Shown here: positions 1 to 6,517 of the stretch, piece after piece
How positions within the stretch are numbered: the stretch's first letter is position 1
Layout of the letters: each line of letters opens with the position of its first letter
Source of the DNA: CBDULX01 sp965368175
Lineage (GTDB): Bacteria > Pseudomonadota > Gammaproteobacteria > SZUA-229
Reading direction: 5' to 3'
DNA length: 8,503 nt
Assembly (NCBI GenBank): GCA_965368175.1
Contig: CBDULX010000135.1
Coordinates: 1 to 8,503, forward strand
Position numbers and translations under genes: made by a program
The notes under the pieces: generated by a model
What the model was told of the DNA's origin: nothing
Database searches by the model: none
The model's input: only the letters and a program-made list of their open reading frames with translations

Positions 1-514
1 ATTCAAAATTTGAATCATAATCTGGATAGGTTCTAAGTCATTGATATACTAATAATAAAGAAGAATGAAATTGATTCTTCAACATTGTAGTCAGATTCCC
101 TTACTTATGTGTAGAAAAATAAGGAATCACATGTCGTTTCAAAAAAAAACCTGAAATCAAAAACAGCTCTCAATTCACCATCCGCCCATCCCTAAATTAC
201 TTAAAGACTGCTTGCCGAACTGAGCAAAATATAACTGTGCAGCAATGAATGCAGAAGCCCTGCACGCCCTGTGGAGCAGTGTGGATGCCTGTCTGGAGAA
301 TACTAACTCTACAGCCACTTACATTAGAAGTGCTGGAAGATCAGCGAAAACAATTACATAAATAAATTTCATGCACATTTTACACTTAAGCCATCAGCTT
401 CACAGCCTGGAGTCCGGGTATAAAGCATTGATAAAAAAGGAAATTGACCTATGATACTAAAAAATACCCCGAGTGATTGACTATAGCGGATTGCCACGAA
501 ATATTCTAAGGAAA

Positions 515-548
515 CCCTGTTTAATTCAGAGATTCCGCTTAAACAGGG
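515..548. repeat. 10-bp inverted repeat (hairpin), possible terminator or operator
   Basis: CCCTGTTTAA at 515-524 pairs perfectly with TTAAACAGGG at 539-548 across a 14-nt loop. The right arm runs into a second palindrome, CAGGGCCCTG (544-553). There is no T-run directly after either arm; the nearest is at 592-599, so a classical terminator is not supported. It lies about 180 bp ahead of the synthase start. Confidence 0.5.
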
Positions 549-621
549 CCCTGAAGCTTTATCCCTTCGCCCGACCACAGCCATTTCCCTATTTTTTTTA
601 TTACGCAATCCCCATCCCATA

Positions 622-639
622 TACTGATAAGTATCAGTA
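622..639. promoter_or_regulatory. Tight dyad upstream of the synthase gene, candidate operator
   Basis: TACTGATA (622-629) and TATCAGTA (632-639) are perfect reverse complements separated by AG, giving an 18-bp dyad about 85 bp before the synthase start codon. The left half overlaps TATACT (620-625), a plausible -10 hexamer for a plus-strand promoter, although no good -35 box is seen at the right distance. The position and symmetry fit a site for a dimeric regulator controlling signal production. That role is inference, and the bound protein is unknown. Confidence 0.4.
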
Positions 640-712
640 ACTCGATTACACATTTTTAAACGGGATTCTCATTTAAATATGTTGAACCCACCACATCAAG
701 CCTATTATTAAG

Positions 713-717
713 AAGGA
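713..717 (+). promoter_or_regulatory. Ribosome binding site of the autoinducer synthase
   Basis: AAGGA sits 7 nt before the ATG at 725, which is good Shine-Dalgarno spacing and supports that start. Confidence 0.8.
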
Positions 718-724
718 TACAGAC

Positions 725-1915
725 ATGTTAATAAAAACTTCCAATGCTAATACCAAACGTAACTATCTCAAAAGAATAGAAGATCATTTCGAGCGCCTGA
801 AAAACAGTTGGCAGGGGAATGACATTTTTTCCGGCAGAATGCCGGATAAGGAAGCCATCCTGTTAAACAACAATGATTATTTAAGCCTGTCCAATCACCC
901 CTATGTTGCTTCGCGCCAGGTGCAGGTGCTAACGACCGGAGAAGCGGATCTTGTCGCATCCAAGGTTTTTGCACACGTCGAAAGCCCGATTGGCGTGCTA
1001 GAGCAACGCTATGCCGATTTTATGAAATCGGATGCGGTACTTCTGACCCAGTCGGGCTGGTATGCCAATATCGGCCTGCTGCAATCCATTGCCGATCCGC
1101 ATACCCCTGTATACCTTGATATGTTCGCCCATGCATCCATCTGGACAGGCGCCGAAATTGCGGGTGCTCCGATCCATCCGTTCCGGCATAACAGCCCGGA
1201 ACACCTGGAACGACTGGTCAAGGAGCATGGCCCGGGCGTTATCGCTGTAGATTCAGTGTACAGTACCATTGGCAGTGTATGTCCATTGCGCGATATCGTT
1301 ACTGTCGCAAAGGCTCACGATTGTGTCCTGATGGTCGACGAGGCCCATTCTCTGGGCCTGTATGGCGACAAAGGCGAAGGCATGGTGGTGTCCATGGGGC
1401 TGGAGAATGACGTTGATTTCATCACCGCGAGCCTGTCGAAAGGCTTTGCCCAGCGGGCAGGCTTAATAACCTGCAGCAGGGATTTCTCCAACTACTTCAA
1501 GTACACATCCTACCCCAATGCGTTCAGCAGCGGTTTATTGCGTCACGAGTTGGTCGCCCTGGATGCGACCCTTGATCTTATCCAGCAGGTCGATGATCGC
1601 AGGAATCGGCTGCACAATAACGCCACCTACCTTCGAGACCAGATGACCGAAGTCGGCTTCGATCTCAGTATCAGTCAGTCTCATATCCTGCCGCTGGCAG
1701 CCGGCCCTGAATCCAGGTTACTCGATATTCGTGACTTCCTGGAAAAGCACGGCGTATTTGGAGCTGCGTTCATTGCTCCGGCCACACCCAAAAATAAAAC
1801 CTTAATGAGGTTTACCATGAATGCCAAACTCTCCGAGGATGAGCTGGATAAAGTGGCCAGGGTATGCAGAAAACTACAGGATGAGGTTTTACAGCCATCT
1901 AAAATGTCGGCTTGA
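725..1915 (+). CDS. cqsA: Alpha-hydroxyketone quorum-sensing autoinducer synthase (CqsA/LqsA)
   Basis: A PLP-dependent fold-type I enzyme of the alpha-oxoamine synthase group. It should condense an acyl-CoA with an amino-acid-derived substrate in the cytoplasm to give the amino/hydroxyketone signal (CAI-1 in Vibrio, LAI-1 in Legionella); the chain length made here cannot be read from sequence. The match to Vibrio CqsA, from memory, runs nearly end to end: NNNDYLSLSNHP near residue 48, LLTQSGWYANIGLLQ near 106, FAHAS with the ring-stacking His136, HGPGVIAVDSVYSTIG near 168, VDEAHS with Asp205 and His208, TASLSKGFAQRAG with the Schiff-base Lys239, and FGAAFIAPATPKNK near 345. At 396 residues it is family length (CqsA is about 389). 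It stands alone on the plus strand, converging on the regulator and kinase genes. The lqsR-like neighbour makes lqsA an equally fitting name. Confidence 0.96.
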   Translation: MLIKTSNANTKRNYLKRIEDHFERLKNSWQGNDIFSGRMPDKEAILLNNNDYLSLSNHPYVASRQVQVLTTGEADLVASKVFAHVESPIGVLEQRYADFMKSDAVLLTQSGWYANIGLLQSIADPHTPVYLDMFAHASIWTGAEIAGAPIHPFRHNSPEHLERLVKEHGPGVIAVDSVYSTIGSVCPLRDIVTVAKAHDCVLMVDEAHSLGLYGDKGEGMVVSMGLENDVDFITASLSKGFAQRAGLITCSRDFSNYFKYTSYPNAFSSGLLRHELVALDATLDLIQQVDDRRNRLHNNATYLRDQMTEVGFDLSISQSHILPLAAGPESRLLDIRDFLEKHGVFGAAFIAPATPKNKTLMRFTMNAKLSEDELDKVARVCRKLQDEVLQPSKMSA

Positions 1916-1947
1916 GCCTGAATACCTGACTTTTACAGCCCATCGCC

Positions 1948-1996
1948 TCCGGGTTTATTCAGGCCGCCTGTTCTCAGGCGCCTGAATAAACCCGGA
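1948..1996. terminator. Long hairpin between convergent genes, likely bidirectional terminator
   Basis: A 17-bp perfect stem, TCCGGGTTTATTCAGGC (1948-1964) against its complement at 1980-1996, can extend by four pairs past a bulged C at 1965 to leave a 6-nt loop (1970-1975). It lies 32 nt after the synthase stop and 43 nt beyond the regulator stop, between convergent genes. No T-run follows on either strand, so it is not a textbook intrinsic terminator. Transcript-end protection or Rho-aided termination are alternatives. Confidence 0.65.
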
Positions 1997-2039
1997 TACG
2001 CTGCCAGAGAACATTTGATACCTATACGTGCTTTCGAAA

Positions 2040-3068
2040 CTAGGCAAATTCGACCGGGTCATCTCTCGTGAGCCTGTGACTTTGGCAGTCCGCCACCTGG
2101 TGCATCAAATCACGGTATTTCTCAGGCTTATGTATGAGACTGCAGTAATATTTGCCATTGTCGCCTTCGACAACATCGGTCGGTTTAACCAGATACTTTT
2201 CCAGGTGCCTTTCACAGCTCGCATCGTATACACCATCTGTTTCCCAGAAATCCGGTAACACCTGGTAATTCGATAAACTGTCAAGCAGGTAGGCGGGAGC
2301 CGATTGAGCCTGTGCAATATCCCATTGAACTTTTAATTCGTCTTCTGTATAGACCAGCAGGTGATAATAGTCGTCATTACTGTTTCCCATCATCAGCATC
2401 CCAGCTGGCGAGACGGTTAAATAATATTCCCTGATTTTCAGTCGCTCACACAATGCCAGATAAAATTGAGCAAATACGGCATCGCTCATAAATGACGGTA
2501 GATTCACATCGGACGCATAAAACTGGCGTTTCATCTCAGAAAAATACGCGTATTGATGTTGCTGAAGAAAAGCCAGGATCTTATCGACCAGATTCCGATC
2601 GCCCTTCTCAATGTAGCCATCCACCAGCCCTTTATCAAAAGCATCGACAATACTTTTATCGTTAAACATCCCGGTCAGCAGCACCTTTTTCACATGGCTG
2701 TCGTTTATGCGTGCACATAATGAAAGGCCGTCCAGCTCTGGCATATCGTAATCCACCACCACGACCGAGACTTCATCGTGACGATGGCTGTTATGAATAT
2801 GCCCCATTTCATCGAAAAACGCAGGGCCTACAGATTGCATGGATAACGAACCAATGGCAGTCTCCGGTTCGTTTCGGTAATCTCTGTATAGTGAGCGATT
2901 TTTATTCCGCACACTGACATCCTCCAGCAGTTGCCGCACATTACTGTAACACTGTATAAGAAATTCGCTTTGCAGCTCGACACTCATGCTCAGAGCACTC
3001 AGGAAATGGTGATCATCGTCGATAAACAACGCTGTGGTGGGATAAAAGCAGGGATATATTTCAGCCAT
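2040..3068 (-). CDS. lqsR: LqsR-type response regulator with long receiver insertion and no DNA-binding domain
   Basis: A 342-residue cytoplasmic response regulator. The receiver domain shows the acidic pocket DDD (17-19), the phosphoacceptor Asp106 in VVVVDYDMPELDG, Thr132 in VLLTGM and Lys155 in GYIEKGD. The acidic pocket and Asp106 lie about 88 residues apart, against about 45 in a standard receiver, so roughly 45 residues are inserted (about 50-98). As I recall, the acceptor of Legionella LqsR lies at nearly the same residue number, which supports the assignment. Residues from about 180 form an output domain without a visible helix-turn-helix, GGDEF, EAL or HD motif. The start was chosen because GAGGA at 3078-3082 is 9 nt upstream and the longer frame merely runs back antisense-free into the kinase gene. 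The ATG overlaps the kinase stop by 8 nt, implying translational coupling. It probably takes phosphate from the adjacent kinase. Confidence 0.85.
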   Translation of the reverse strand: MAEIYPCFYPTTALFIDDDHHFLSALSMSVELQSEFLIQCYSNVRQLLEDVSVRNKNRSLYRDYRNEPETAIGSLSMQSVGPAFFDEMGHIHNSHRHDEVSVVVVDYDMPELDGLSLCARINDSHVKKVLLTGMFNDKSIVDAFDKGLVDGYIEKGDRNLVDKILAFLQQHQYAYFSEMKRQFYASDVNLPSFMSDAVFAQFYLALCERLKIREYYLTVSPAGMLMMGNSNDDYYHLLVYTEDELKVQWDIAQAQSAPAYLLDSLSNYQVLPDFWETDGVYDASCERHLEKYLVKPTDVVEGDNGKYYCSLIHKPEKYRDLMHQVADCQSHRLTRDDPVEFA

Positions 3069-4386
3069 GATCAGGTATCCTCGGGAAAAACAGAACGAAC
3101 TCTGTATATTGATGTTGTATTGAATCGACACTGATGGTGCCGCCAAAACTTTCCATAACTTTTTTGCAAAACGCGAGTCCGATGCCACTACCCCGCCCGG
3201 TCTGCATGGATGAATAAAACCGCTTAAAAACATGGGGCAGGACTTTTGGACTAATACCCGGCCCGGTGTCCCTGAAATGCAGGCAGTGACCTTGTTCTGA
3301 TACGGAAGCATAAATTTGAATTGCGCCATTCTGTGCCTGACGTATATGGTAAATCGCGTTTCTCAGTAAATTTAGCAGCACATGCAACATGAGTACGTCC
3401 GATCCGTAAAAATCAAAATTACAGCTGCTATCCCATGAGGCCATTTTACTTTCGTCGGGCGTTTTATCGGGATATTGATCCAGGGCATTTTGAATACAGT
3501 CTGCCATGTTGTGAATGGAAAACTCGTCCGGCTTGATATCTCCACTTGAAGAGTTGTGCAACAACATATCGATAATGATCAGGGCGTTGGCGGTCATAGT
3601 GTCTATGGTCTCCAGCGTTTGCGTCAGCTTTCCGTAGAATGCCGGGTTGAAGGGCTCCACCACGCCCTGCTCCTGGGCCCGTTGATGATCCACCACCAAT
3701 TTCGGCAGTACTGCGTTAATACTGTAGTGAAACGCGCGTATACCCGCGATCGGCGTCCGCAGCTCGTGGGCAATGTTCCCGCCAATGGCCACCATCGCCG
3801 CCTGTTTTTCCCGTGCTATCAGATTCTTTTTATAATTGAATACCGTAACCGCAACCAGCAGGAACAGATATACGGGGATCTGGGGGTACAGATCTTGAGG
3901 CAGGGGCCGGGAAAAACTATGTTCAAACATAAATACGGCATAAGCCAGAAAGGCGCCGATGGCAAACGTCAACATATTGGCGAGCCAGTCATCGATGACC
4001 ACGATCATCAGGGTTATACAGGCCATCATGGACATTCCCCAGACCATGGAGGCGTCATTTTTTAACAGCATGTAAGAAAAGAAAAATGGGCAAGCGTAGA
4101 TAATGGTGAATGACCAGTAAGTTGACAAGTACTTCTTTAATCGCAACGGCCAACGGCTGTGAAATAGCAGGGGAACGCACAGAATCGCCCCGAGCAGGCG
4201 CAGCCACAGGTTTTCATAAGGCTGCGGATAGAGGTATTGCCATACAATATAGTACATGGGAAAGCCAATAATCGCGATCAGGGCGATTGCCGGCAAGTTT
4301 GGCTTGCTGTTTTCCAGGCTCTCATCTCTTGCATAATAAATACGCTCGAGCATGCGTTGAGATATATTTTTAATGCTCGGTTTCAT
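3061..4386 (-). CDS. lqsS: Membrane sensor histidine kinase (LqsS/CqsS-like), no receiver domain
   Basis: A 441-residue inner-membrane kinase, probably the receptor for the ketone made by the synthase. After a short basic N-terminus there are about six hydrophobic helices (near 31-50, 60-76, 90-108, 113-131, 135-155, 170-184) with no large periplasmic domain, the architecture of CqsS and LqsS. The catalytic part has the H-box AIGGNIAHELRTP with His207, an N-box LLNLLRNAIYHI with Asn343, G1 FRDTGPGI (Asp373) and G2 GRGSGIGLAFC (397-407). It ends there, so unlike Vibrio CqsS it is not a hybrid kinase and must pass phosphate to a separate partner, evidently the overlapping regulator. ATG 4386 is the first possible start after an in-frame TAG. 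The only Shine-Dalgarno match, AGGAG, is about 18 nt upstream, which is unusually far. Ligand identity is inferred from context only. Confidence 0.85.
   Translation of the reverse strand: MKPSIKNISQRMLERIYYARDESLENSKPNLPAIALIAIIGFPMYYIVWQYLYPQPYENLWLRLLGAILCVPLLFHSRWPLRLKKYLSTYWSFTIIYACPFFFSYMLLKNDASMVWGMSMMACITLMIVVIDDWLANMLTFAIGAFLAYAVFMFEHSFSRPLPQDLYPQIPVYLFLLVAVTVFNYKKNLIAREKQAAMVAIGGNIAHELRTPIAGIRAFHYSINAVLPKLVVDHQRAQEQGVVEPFNPAFYGKLTQTLETIDTMTANALIIIDMLLHNSSSGDIKPDEFSIHNMADCIQNALDQYPDKTPDESKMASWDSSCNFDFYGSDVLMLHVLLNLLRNAIYHIRQAQNGAIQIYASVSEQGHCLHFRDTGPGISPKVLPHVFKRFYSSMQTGRGSGIGLAFCKKVMESFGGTISVDSIQHQYTEFVLFFPRIPDHG
3078..3082 (-). promoter_or_regulatory. Ribosome binding site of the response regulator, inside the kinase gene
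   Basis: GAGGA on the minus strand lies 9 nt before the ATG at 3068, within the last codons of the kinase. It decides the regulator start at 3068 rather than at 3329. Confidence 0.7.
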
Positions 4387-4407
4387 AAGACTTAGTCCGT
4401 TACTCTC

Positions 4408-5185
4408 CTAAACTTGAGGCGCCCTTTGTTTGATGTACTCGACGCAATCGGGCTTAACTGATCATTTTAGCTAATTAAAAGGGGGTCGGTGACAAATGTA
4501 AATACTAATGATTCTCAGTTGTCACCGCCCCATTTAATTCTAACGACTAAGTACGCCTTAATTCTTTTACGCTTTGATATATCGCTCCGCGAATAAGCTC
4601 AGGTTTCAAACTATGGAAGAATGATTCCATAAATGCACTGTAAGTACATTGACCCGGACGATTGAGGCTGTGCTTAAACTCATACTCATTTAATATCTTT
4701 TTGAATCCACCATCAGTATATTCAATACCTCGATCTGTGTGAAGTAATATGCTAATGGGGAAATGTCGTTATTTTAATGCATACGGCATCACTACTCGTG
4801 TTAATTTGGTGGTACGTGTGTGGGACAATGACCAGCCAATAACTCTTCGTGAATAGAGAACCATGATCTGTTGCCAGGTATTGCCATCGACCATTCACCT
4901 TAAGTTAAGTGACATCAGCAACCCATAGCTGATTAATTGCCGTTGGCTTATCCAGTTTTCTTAATAAATTTTCGCCTTGCGACTGAAAAGGTTTTAAACC
5001 GGGCTGTCGCCGAGTCCCCCGTACAATTCGCTCTTTTAATCCGGATTCTCTCATCAGGTGTTCTACACGTTTTCTGCCCACATTAACTTCTTGATTTATT
5101 TGTGTTTTAACAACCCGTTGGCTAGCCTAGTCCTTCTGTTGCAAGCTATTCTGACCAGTTCCAATAGACGGAGCTTTTGTGAAAT
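4408..5185 (-). pseudogene. Degenerate IS3-family transposase (OrfB, DDE integrase core)
   Basis: Minus-strand translation in shifting frames gives an IS3 OrfB: LRLLELVRIA, then VNVGRKRVEHLMRESGLKER, QPGLKPFQSQGENLLRKL, INQLWVADVT*LKVNGRWQYLA, LYSRRVIGWSLSHTRTTKL, ISILLHTDRGIEYTDGGF, FMESFFHSLKPELIRG. The three catalytic acids are visible (D of WVADVT, D of HTDRG, E of FMESFF). It is dead: TAG at 5127-5129, TAA at 4905-4907, TAA at 4769-4771 and TAG at 4547-4549 interrupt it, with frameshifts near 5130-5140 and 4861-4875. Beyond a palindromic insert (4473-4539), LSPIA at about 4457-4443 and, after restoring one base, EYIKQRAPQV and a stop at 4408 look like the usual C-terminus; this last part is less certain. 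OrfA and clear terminal inverted repeats were not found. The remnant ends only 22 bp from the kinase start codon. Confidence 0.88.
4473..4539. repeat. 67-bp palindromic element inside the transposase remnant
   Basis: The left arm at 4473-4495 begins AATTAAAAGGGGG and ends CGGTGACAA; the right arm at 4519-4539 is its reverse complement apart from one mismatch and a 2-nt bulge, giving about 20 paired bases around a 23-nt loop (4496-4518). It lies where about 20 codons of the transposase C-terminus should be, between LRRT and the LSPIA-like end. This suggests insertion of a small palindromic element. The GGGGTC-type arm recalls palindromes associated with REP-linked transposases, but that resemblance is from memory and unverified. 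Confidence 0.7.
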
Positions 5186-5375
5186 ATTAGTGTATTCACC
5201 CCATAATTTAGTTCCAAATCAGCTATTTTGACAGTGTCACTATAATTGTGTAGAAAATCAGGGTATATACAGGCTAAATTATTGAATTTTCTATGAAATT
5301 AGTGATATAACTGAGGCCTATTTGTAAATTTATAAGAGACACGGGGTCTCGTTTATTCAACTGTTATGTGAAAAT
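5186..5375. other. AT-rich spacer between transposase remnant and accessory genes
   Basis: No gene is seen. It holds a possible plus-strand promoter (5228-5256), a small dyad TGACA-G-TGTCA (5229-5239) overlapping its -35 box, and a 5-bp hairpin GAGAC/GTCTC at 5336-5350 followed by GTTTATT. Confidence 0.5.
5228..5256 (+). promoter_or_regulatory. Possible sigma-70 promoter for the AT-rich accessory genes
   Basis: A perfect TTGACA (5228-5233), a 17-nt spacer and TAGAAA (5251-5256) sit about 120 bp before the first accessory ORF. The -10 box matches only 4 of 6 positions, and such matches arise easily in AT-rich DNA. A short dyad covers the -35 box. Confidence 0.3.
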
Positions 5376-5669
5376 ATGAATGTATTAATACCAAATGAAG
5401 AATTAGAGGAAAAGATGTTGCCTTCACCAACAGACGAAAATGCAATTCTTGTATTCGCTTCTTCATTTGATGGATACAAATATCGAGATTCTAATCAGTA
5501 ATTAGTGAAAAACGTAAGAAAGAGAGAATCATTGAGTGATCTCCGTAGCGAAATATTTCTTATGTGTCGAGCAACCAGACACAATCAGGGCATTGATATT
5601 GTGAATATCTATAGTCAACTGCATCCTCTATTTGTAAAAGCCTTAGAAAGAAATAATGAAAACATATAA
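5376..5669 (+). pseudogene. Small hypothetical gene interrupted by one in-frame stop
   Basis: One continuous reading frame begins MNVLIPNEELEEKMLPSPTD and continues through ENAILVFASSFDGYKYRDSN to a TAA at 5499-5501. It then resumes in the same frame (VKNVRKRESLSDLRSEIF, MCRATRH, and NIYSQLHPLFVKALERNN) to a second TAA at 5667-5669. Without the first stop it would be a 97-residue acidic-to-basic soluble protein. The FASSFDGYKY and LSDLRSEIF segments recall a loosely defined family of small hypothetical proteins with a 'FALTFDGYEY ... LTELR' pattern; I recall this but cannot verify it. No good ribosome binding site precedes the ATG. Recent inactivation by one substitution fits the preserved frame. 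Two separate small proteins (restart at GTG 5505) or a base-call error are alternatives. Function unknown. Confidence 0.5.
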
Positions 5670-5753
5670 TAACGACATCAAATCGTTCGCTACCACTCAC
5701 TCATACCACCATAAAGCGGCGACTGTTTATGCTAAACATTATATTGAAATCAT

Positions 5754-6263
5754 ATGCAAATAATTAAATGTACTAAGAAACTACAAAAGGAAATGGGACT
5801 GAAAAATACTGACCTGTCAGTGAGTGAGTCAACAGATGTTGTTATTGGTCCCTGGCATGCTAATTTAATATATATTTTAGGTAAGAAATGCGTATTATTT
5901 GTAAATGATAAAACACTATTTAATTTTATAGTGACAGGAGTAACACGAGACCAGATAAGAAATCTATCAGATATGTTCGTAATAAACCTAAGATGTACTC
6001 TCATAAATGAAGGTATCGATGAAGAGTCATGCAATAAAATATTAAACGAATATAGTTCGCTAGAGTTTAAAAACACGGACAATAAAAGCGTCCTAGGTTC
6101 TATCAACGACCTTGCTTTTCATTATAAAGTGAACATTGAAGATGAAGGCAGTATACACACTCATCAAATTCCTAATATAATTAAAAGGTTCAATCATATG
6201 CCTATGGGTGCGCTGAAATATACTTATGCAATTAAAGCACTAAAAGAGGCACTATCTAATTAA
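5754..6263 (+). CDS. Hypothetical protein resembling DUF6933
   Basis: An intact 169-residue protein with no signal peptide or membrane segment, so probably cytoplasmic. The N-terminal half has the pattern I associate with DUF6933 proteins: IIKCTKKLQKEMG (3-15), then GPWHANLIYILGKKCVLFVNDKTLFNFIV (32-60) with conserved-looking Trp34, His35, Asn37 and a VNDKT turn. The rest is a helical region rich in charged residues, ending KYTYAIKALKEALSN. No biochemical role is known to me for the family. The ATG at 5754 places the CTKKL motif at the usual N-terminal position, though only a weak ribosome binding site is present. It follows the interrupted small gene by 84 bp in the same direction and has the same AT-rich codon use, unlike the quorum-sensing and antiporter genes, so the two were probably acquired together. 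Confidence 0.75.
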   Translation: MQIIKCTKKLQKEMGLKNTDLSVSESTDVVIGPWHANLIYILGKKCVLFVNDKTLFNFIVTGVTRDQIRNLSDMFVINLRCTLINEGIDEESCNKILNEYSSLEFKNTDNKSVLGSINDLAFHYKVNIEDEGSIHTHQIPNIIKRFNHMPMGALKYTYAIKALKEALSN

Positions 6264-6273
6264 TAAGACACCC

Positions 6274-6504
6274 ATGTTAGAAGAATTCAAAAAACTGCCA
6301 ACCACAGATTTAAAAACATTCTTTAATAATATTTTTTTAACAACACGATTCTGTGAGGAGAATACGGGGGGAAATTTTGACAGAATGACAAACAATGGCC
6401 CTTGTTGTATATACTATATACAAGGCGCAGTATTACATACAACGGAACCTTTACGTTCTGGTCTTTTAAGGAACTCTTTCTGTAATCATCAACCCCTATT
6501 ATAA
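6274..6504 (+). CDS. Doubtful 76-codon ORF, unrecognised
   Basis: It starts 10 nt after the DUF6933-like stop and ends 13 nt before the antiporter, so it fills the gap in the same direction. The first half (MLEEFKKLPTTDLKTFFNN) looks like ordinary AT-rich coding sequence. The second half is rich in Cys and His and overlies a perfect palindrome at 6405-6423, which is unusual for a protein-coding stretch. There is no Shine-Dalgarno match and no family is recognised. It may be the truncated start of a formerly longer gene whose end was lost at the boundary to the antiporter, or not a gene at all. Confidence 0.3.
   Translation: MLEEFKKLPTTDLKTFFNNIFLTTRFCEENTGGNFDRMTNNGPCCIYYIQGAVLHTTEPLRSGLLRNSFCNHQPLL
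6405..6423. promoter_or_regulatory. Perfect 19-bp palindrome, candidate operator
   Basis: TTGTATATACTATATACAA has 9-bp perfect arms around a central C. An alternative pairing CCTTG (6400-6404) with CAAGG (6421-6425) is also possible. It lies about 95 bp ahead of the antiporter start and could be a binding site for a dimeric regulator; no regulator is identified. Confidence 0.4.
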
Positions 6505-6517
6505 AGTGCTCTGAATC

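Larger units (their letters stand above)
1..724. other. AT-rich intergenic region upstream of the autoinducer synthase
   Basis: No convincing gene is visible. The left part is AT-rich with small inverted repeats: ATTCAAA/TTTGAAT at 1-15 around one central base, GAAGAAT/ATTCTTC at 60-80 with a 7-nt loop, and an imperfect GATTCC..TTA / AATAAGGAATC pair at 94-128. A 38-codon ORF at 245-361 (+, starting MNAEALHALW) lies in a locally GC-richer patch; it has no ribosome binding site and no recognised family, so it may be a gene scrap. A 94-codon minus-strand frame at 369-653 is not credible as a gene. The right part holds two better dyads, at 515-548 and 622-639, listed separately. Confidence 0.6.

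Noticed and set aside
369..653. 94-codon minus-strand ORF upstream of the synthase
   Set aside because: There is no recognised family, no ribosome binding site, it spans a 10-bp inverted repeat, and its composition is not clearly coding.
2040..3329. Longer 429-codon version of the response regulator
   Set aside because: The extra 87 N-terminal codons overlap the conserved catalytic end of the kinase gene in another frame, contain no domain, and the start at 3068 has a good ribosome binding site.
3556..4065. 169-codon plus-strand ORF
   Set aside because: It lies wholly antisense to the kinase, has no domain features, and the kinase frame carries clear motifs.
5750..6106. 118-codon minus-strand ORF
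   Set aside because: It is a shadow of the DUF6933-like gene, whose plus-strand frame carries the recognisable motifs.
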